Source: Hoylesella loescheii
GTDB lineage: Bacteria > Bacteroidota > Bacteroidia > Bacteroidales > Bacteroidaceae
Direction: 5' to 3'
Length of the DNA stretch: 64,000 nt
Assembly: GCA_021531755.1 (NCBI GenBank)
Contig: JADYUK010000008.1
Coordinates: 62,001 to 126,000 of the forward strand
Shown here: piece after piece, positions 59,533-64,000 of the stretch
Layout of the letters: the number at the start of each line of letters is the position of its first letter
How positions within the stretch are numbered: position 1 is the first letter of the stretch
Translations under genes and position numbers: made by a program
The notes under the pieces: generated by a model
What the model was told of the DNA's origin: nothing
The model's input: the letters and a program-made list of their open reading frames with translations, nothing else
The model's database searches: none

Positions 59533-61467
59533 CTATGGTGCCGCGCTGTTTTCCAGGCCGTTTATGTAGTCATAGAGTTTCTGCAGATAAGCCTTCGCCT
59601 TCCTCTCGAGCATGGTTGTGTCGCCTTCTGACGTGATGTTCTGCCCTGCGTGGTTGTCATGAATGAGGGCACCGTCAGGAGTCACGAGTCCCATTCCGTC
59701 GGGCATGGTGAAGAATGCGAAGTGCGGTCCTCTCGCTGAGAGCATGTCTTTTGAGAAGAGGAAGTCGTCGTGTCTTATGCCAAGAGAGGCGAGGAGTGTC
59801 GCCGCGAGGTCTGCCTGGCATCCTATTGTCCCGATGGTGCGTGGCTGTGCCACTGCCCCGCCTGTCATGATGAGCGGCAGATGGTAGCGCCAGAGCCTGA
59901 AGTTGTCTAAGTCGGGCGGATAGGCCCCGAGGTGGTCGGGCAGGATTATGAGGAGTGTGTTGTCCCATGCTCCCTTCTCCTTCAATCTCCTGACATACTC
60001 GCCGAGGGCCATGTCGGCATAGTTGAAGGCGTTGAGCTCGGGCTCTTTGAAGCGGCTCTTGTGTGGCACATCGAAGGGCTCGTGGCTGCTTCCTGTCAGG
60101 ACGACGTGCAGCTCTGGTGCGCCGCGGTGTCCTTCCCCGTTCATGCTTCTGCCCCATGCCTTGGCCTCGTCCTCGGCCACGCGCATGAGCAGCGGGAGGT
60201 CAGGCACTCCCCATTTCCCTGTCCGCTCCCCACGTGGGAAGTCAGTCTCTGAGACAATGTTCTGGAAACCTGTGCCCATGAGGTATGAGCGCATATTGCT
60301 GTAGTCGGCGTCTCCACCGTAGTAGAATGTCGTGCGGTATCCCGCCGCGCCCAATGAGCGGGCTATCGAGGGCAGACGTGTGCTCTTCCCCGGCATGTCC
60401 ATGAGCGACATGGTAGGCTGTGCTGGGAGGGAGCTGAGTATGGAGAGCAGGGCGCGGTCTGTGCGGAAGCTGCTGGCGTAGAAGTTCTTGAAGCTCACTC
60501 CACTCCCGGCGAGGGCATTGAGATTGGGCGTGACGCCCTTCAGGCCTCCCTCTCCGCCGTCCATGATGTATGTAGAGAAGCTCTCGAGGATGATGATGGC
60601 TATGTCGGGGCGTGTCACACCGGGGCGCATTATCTGTGTCCGCTGTCCGCCGCTGCCCTTCTGTACGAGGGTTTCCATGAGCCTTGTGGCCTCCTTGTCG
60701 TCCATGAAGCGGTACATCGAGGCGATGTCCTGCTGGTGGTTGACACTCTCAAGGAAGCTGAATATGGGGTTGACAGCTGCATGGTTGAGGCGTATGTTTG
60801 TCGAGAAGTATACGCTCCCCGTGTGGTTTGTGCCTGTCGAGAGTCCCCCGCGTATAGGTATGATGAGCAGCCCTGCCATTAGGATGGCTGCCACGGTCAG
60901 CGCCACGGTGCGTCCTGACGGGCGCGACGACATATCCCTCAGCTGGCTGAGAGGCAGGGGGGATAGCCTTCTCCGCCTTGTGCGGCGCGATATTACAGCC
61001 CTCATGGCTCCCTTATATATGACCACAGCCATGGCCACAACCATCAGCGCGGCACCGGCTATCTGCCATGCCGTGGCGCTCGCCATGGCGTCGGCGGGCG
61101 ATGTCTTGAGGTATAGCAGCGGTGTGTTGTCGAGTGGGAACCCCCAATATTTGTAAAGCACGATATTCGCCGTGTATGCCACGCTTGTCACCACGGCCAC
61201 TATGGCAGTGTATGCCTGCCATGTCCTCACGACGGCCTTCTGTGCATGCCTGTTCCTTGTCCACAGCCACACGATATACATCAGCACGGCGGGGAGGGTT
61301 ATATAGCCTGCTATGGCGACATCGAGCCTCATGCCGTGACATAGGACACGCCACCAGTCAGCCATGGTGATGCCATCTATCAGCCGACTGTAGAATATGA
61401 GGAAGAGTATCTTGCCGGCAGCGCCGACAACACACCAGTATATTAGATATCGTATCAGTGAAACCAT
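59533..61467 (-). CDS. LTA synthase-type membrane sulfatase/phosphoglycerol transferase
   Basis: 644 residues; the ATG at 61467 is chosen because MVSLIRYLIYWCVVGAAGKI starts the first membrane segment (the frame is open to 61575). About five transmembrane helices occupy 1-250. The extracytoplasmic alkaline-phosphatase-fold domain (about 290-640) has PDIAIIILESFSTYIMDGG with the metal-site Glu. YASSFRTDRALLSILSSLPAQP carries the nucleophile Thr, and LLIILPDHLGAYPPD the metal-site Asp/His. In Gram-negatives such proteins transfer phosphoglycerol or phosphoethanolamine to envelope glycans or lipids. It overlaps the acyltransferase gene by 13 bp, so the two are translationally coupled and probably both serve the envelope. 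Confidence 0.9.
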   Translation of the reverse strand: MVSLIRYLIYWCVVGAAGKILFLIFYSRLIDGITMADWWRVLCHGMRLDVAIAGYITLPAVLMYIVWLWTRNRHAQKAVVRTWQAYTAIVAVVTSVAYTANIVLYKYWGFPLDNTPLLYLKTSPADAMASATAWQIAGAALMVVAMAVVIYKGAMRAVISRRTRRRRLSPLPLSQLRDMSSRPSGRTVALTVAAILMAGLLIIPIRGGLSTGTNHTGSVYFSTNIRLNHAAVNPIFSFLESVNHQQDIASMYRFMDDKEATRLMETLVQKGSGGQRTQIMRPGVTRPDIAIIILESFSTYIMDGGEGGLKGVTPNLNALAGSGVSFKNFYASSFRTDRALLSILSSLPAQPTMSLMDMPGKSTRLPSIARSLGAAGYRTTFYYGGDADYSNMRSYLMGTGFQNIVSETDFPRGERTGKWGVPDLPLLMRVAEDEAKAWGRSMNGEGHRGAPELHVVLTGSSHEPFDVPHKSRFKEPELNAFNYADMALGEYVRRLKEKGAWDNTLLIILPDHLGAYPPDLDNFRLWRYHLPLIMTGGAVAQPRTIGTIGCQADLAATLLASLGIRHDDFLFSKDMLSARGPHFAFFTMPDGMGLVTPDGALIHDNHAGQNITSEGDTTMLERKAKAYLQKLYDYINGLENSAAP

Positions 61468-62471
61468 TGGCCGTTGTCGTTGTTTGTTCCTTGTCCTTTC
61501 CCATTGCTCGTCTGTGTGCCCTGCTGCTTGTCCTTCGCCACGGCATTGTAGAAGTCCTCCGGCTTCCTCTTCCACCTGTTGTGGCTCCAGAGCCAGTAAG
61601 GTGGCTGGCGGCGTATGGAGGCCTCGAGCAGCTCGGCGTATTGTTGTGTCAGCTGCCAGTCAGGAATCTTCTTTGTCTCCTCGGCCATCAAGACCACATT
61701 GAGGTTATAGTGGCCTCTCTTCATGCGTGTTATGTCGAGGTATACGGCTGTCATGTCCAGCTTCTTTGTGAGCCTCTCCGTTCCGTTGATGAATGGTGTC
61801 GGCTGGTTCATGAATGTTGTCCAGTAGGGTACGTTGTAGACGATGGGCGACTGGTCAGATATGAACCCGATGATGACGAGCTGCCCGTTGCTGCGCTCCT
61901 TCACGAGCCTTCTCATTATCTCTGCCATGGGTATATTCTCTGAGCCCATCCTCGAGCGCACCTTCAGGAGCAGCCTGTCCATCACTTTCGACTCCAGCAC
62001 ATGGTATACCTGCCCCAGGAAAGCCTCCTCGGGGAGAAAGAGCCCGAAGCCTGTCACCCACTCCCAGTTGCAGTAGTGGCCGAGGAATATCGACACGCTG
62101 CGTCCGTTCCGTATGGCACGCTCTATATGCTCCATGCCGCTGACAGAGAGCCTTCGCCTCATCTCCTCCTTGGATATCGTCGCCAGCTTGATGGTCTCGA
62201 AGATATAGTCGCAGAAGAAATGGTAGAACTCGCGCTCTATCACACGCCGCTCCGCCTCACTCTTCTCAGGGAAAGAGAGGCTCAGATTCTTCCTCACGAC
62301 ACGGCGGCGGTAGCCCACAACCTTATAGACGAGGAGGTACAGTCCGTCTGAAAAGATGTATAACACCCTCAGCGGAAGGATGGAGACGGACCATATGAGC
62401 GTGTATAGTATGCCGAAAAATATCTTCTCGTACCACAGCAGCGGAGCCGTGGCACTCATGTTCTTTGCCAT
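61455..62471 (-). CDS. LpxL/HtrB-type lipid A acyltransferase
   Basis: 338 residues from the ATG at 62471 (another at 62459). A membrane anchor (FFGILYTLIWSVSILPLRVLYIFSDGLYLLVY, split over about 15-48) precedes the acyltransferase domain. The HX4(D/E) motif is in IFLGHYCNWEWVTG (His and Glu), and IGFISDQSP matches the second block. It transfers a secondary acyl chain to lipid A at the cytoplasmic face of the inner membrane. The C-terminus is Gln/Asn/Lys-rich (KQQGTQTSNGKGQGTN). It is the upstream member of a pair with the sulfatase-type transferase. Confidence 0.92.
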   Translation of the reverse strand: MAKNMSATAPLLWYEKIFFGILYTLIWSVSILPLRVLYIFSDGLYLLVYKVVGYRRRVVRKNLSLSFPEKSEAERRVIEREFYHFFCDYIFETIKLATISKEEMRRRLSVSGMEHIERAIRNGRSVSIFLGHYCNWEWVTGFGLFLPEEAFLGQVYHVLESKVMDRLLLKVRSRMGSENIPMAEIMRRLVKERSNGQLVIIGFISDQSPIVYNVPYWTTFMNQPTPFINGTERLTKKLDMTAVYLDITRMKRGHYNLNVVLMAEETKKIPDWQLTQQYAELLEASIRRQPPYWLWSHNRWKRKPEDFYNAVAKDKQQGTQTSNGKGQGTNNDNGQWFH

Positions 62472-62642
62472 TGTTCTTGCGGTTGTTCTTTGTTGTTCGG
62501 TGTGCGGCGGCCGACACAATGCCATTGGTGTCGCCGGCGGCCGTGACTGCAAATATACACAAAATATTCATCATACAAGCAAATTAAGGGGCAAAACATG
62601 AATTTTTTGGTTAAAATGGAACCATGTATTGACTTTTTTGAT

Positions 62643-62650
62643 TAACTTTG
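62643..62650 (+). promoter_or_regulatory. Probable -7 box of the pectate lyase gene
   Basis: TAACTTTG fits TAnnTTTG and leaves a leader of about 87 nt. A -33 TTTG at the correct spacing is absent, which would suit a gene that needs an activator. Confidence 0.45.
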
Positions 62651-62743
62651 TCGCTATGATTCTGCTACATTAACATTAATGAAGAGTCTTTGTTAGCCGA
62701 CATAACGTGACAAAAATGCACACTTAACTTATAAACCCAAACT

Positions 62744-64000
62744 ATGAGACACACTCTACGCAAAATCTTTCTTGTGGCATCAATCCTCGCCACAACACTA
62801 TCCCATGCCGCCATACGCGAGGCTCAGGGATGGTTCGAGTCATGCTACGCCACATGGGACGGCGTGGCCGACGCCAGGACCTACAATGTCTATATAGAGG
62901 GCGGCGGTATGGCCAGGACTCTCCTCGACAAGGAGCTTGTCCGCCAGTATCCCGGCTACTACCGTGCCGACGCCGTCGGACTGAAGGCCGGACAGTACAT
63001 CATGACCGTCATTCCTGTCGACGCCTCGGGCAGCGAGATGGCAGCGCAGGCTATGACAACCGCGCAGCTGACAGTATCGCCTCATGACCGCTCCGGATTC
63101 GCCCACGTGGGCATGACCGGTGGCATAGGCGCGTACAAGAACGACGGAACGCTCAAGGACGGGGCGAAAGTCATATACGTATGGGCAGACAACGCCAAGA
63201 CTGTGACAACAGACGTCGTCACAAGCAGCAAGGGGACAAAGACAACAGGCACCGGCCTGCAGAATATCATATACCTCTACCAGAAGGGATATGACACCAC
63301 ACCGCTCGACATACGCATCATCGGGACGGTAAAGAAAGAGGACTGTGACGCTCTCCTCTCAACGGCCGAGGGACTGCAGATAAAGGGCTCGTCAGACTAT
63401 ATGGACCTCCCGCTGACCATTGAGGGCATCGGCAACGACGCCACGATATCAGGATTCGGCATGCTGCTCAGGAACGTCAAGGATGTCGAGCTGCGCAATT
63501 TCGCCATCATCCTCTGCTTGGACGACTGCCTGTCGCTCGACACGAAGAACTCGAACATCTGGATTCACAACATCGACTTCTTCTATGGCAATACCGGAGG
63601 CGACGCCGACCAGGCCAAGGGAGACGGCACAGTGGACATAAAGGCGGCATCGAAGAATGTCACACTCTCCTACTGCCACTTCTACGACTGCGGCAAGTCG
63701 TCGCTCGGAGGAATGAGCAACGAGGTCACATCAGCATGGCATACATACCACCACAACTGGTTCGACCATTCTGACTCACGCCATCCACGTGTCAGAGTCC
63801 AGTTCTTCCATGTCTACAACAACTACTTCGACGGTGTCTCGAAATATGGCATCGGCATGACATCGGGCGGCTCGGCGTTCGTGGAGAACAACTATTTCCG
63901 TAACTGCAAGTACCCCATGCTCATCTCCAAGCAGGGCACTGACGCCGAGGGCGACGGCACATTCTCAGGAGAGCCGGGAGGTGTCATCAAGGCATACAAC
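62744..64000 (+). CDS. PL1 pectate lyase, 3' end beyond the window
   Basis: The frame from the ATG at 62744 stays open to the last base of the window (419 codons). A signal peptide (MRHTLRKIFLVASILATTLSHA) is followed by a short beta domain (about 25-145) and then the PL1 beta-helix. Hallmarks are WIHNIDFFYGNTGG..D (calcium-site Asp residues), VDIKAASKNVTLSYCHF, HHNWFDHSDSRHPRVR with the catalytic Arg, and VHVYNNYFDG-type VYNNYFDGVSKYG. It cleaves polygalacturonate by beta-elimination using calcium. It is divergent from the lipid A acyltransferase gene. With GH28 at 57988 it indicates pectin degradation, and more pectin genes probably lie beyond 64 kb. Confidence 0.94.
   Translation, partial: MRHTLRKIFLVASILATTLSHAAIREAQGWFESCYATWDGVADARTYNVYIEGGGMARTLLDKELVRQYPGYYRADAVGLKAGQYIMTVIPVDASGSEMAAQAMTTAQLTVSPHDRSGFAHVGMTGGIGAYKNDGTLKDGAKVIYVWADNAKTVTTDVVTSSKGTKTTGTGLQNIIYLYQKGYDTTPLDIRIIGTVKKEDCDALLSTAEGLQIKGSSDYMDLPLTIEGIGNDATISGFGMLLRNVKDVELRNFAIILCLDDCLSLDTKNSNIWIHNIDFFYGNTGGDADQAKGDGTVDIKAASKNVTLSYCHFYDCGKSSLGGMSNEVTSAWHTYHHNWFDHSDSRHPRVRVQFFHVYNNYFDGVSKYGIGMTSGGSAFVENNYFRNCKYPMLISKQGTDAEGDGTFSGEPGGVIKAYN

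Overview
The window comes from the chromosome of a member of the Bacteroidales, most likely a Prevotellaceae (Prevotella-like) gut or rumen species. The evidence is three SusC/SusD pairs, Bacteroidetes promoters of the form TTTG-N20-TAnnTTTG, the near absence of purine-rich ribosome binding sites, and a secreted protein with the C-terminal tail typical of Prevotella. Most of the DNA looks moderately GC-rich. One stretch around 48.5-53.5 kb is clearly AT-richer.

Layout. 1-1.6 kb holds no gene. It carries REP-like inverted repeats, a 66-bp tandem repeat and a possible short terminated transcript. 1.6-7.6 kb is housekeeping: a XerD-type recombinase (minus strand), then xpt and the xanthine permease, aroQ, an O-methyltransferase and a secreted alpha/beta hydrolase. 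8.2-14.4 kb is a plus-strand operon of three exported glycosidases (GH115, GH67, GH35/DUF5597) that points to glucuronoxylan side-chain removal. 14.9-17.6 kb holds an Rpn-type nuclease with a repeat-built coiled coil and a secreted protein of unknown function. 17.8-32.3 kb (minus strand) has two transcription units: susC-susD-plug-only protein, and susC-susD-DUF4957/DUF5123-type lipoprotein. Each has its own promoter, and a strong terminator separates them.

33.5-47.7 kb is a compact minus-strand beta-glucan utilisation locus: susC, susD, a surface glycan-binding lipoprotein, a BACON-GH16 endo-glucanase, two GH3 beta-glucosidases and a DUF6377 TPR/HTH membrane regulator. In the inferred pathway, GH16 cuts the glucan at the cell surface, the binding protein and SusCD capture and import the oligosaccharides, the GH3 enzymes release glucose, and the DUF6377 protein probably senses or regulates.

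48.4-53.5 kb is a small AT-rich putative integrated element beside tRNA-Arg(CCT). It encodes a NUMOD3-type miniprotein, a replication-initiator-like protein, a small serine recombinase, a lipoprotein, a 46-codon ORF and a large serine recombinase whose reading frame runs antisense into the tRNA. This is the best candidate for something undescribed. 53.7-64 kb returns to the chromosome: metG, an M48 metalloprotease, a guanine-deaminase-like enzyme, a GH28 polygalacturonase, an LTA-synthase-type sulfatase, an LpxL-type acyltransferase and a divergent PL1 pectate lyase cut by the window end. GH28 plus PL1 indicates pectin use.

All calls are made by reading the sequence. No database or structure search was run.
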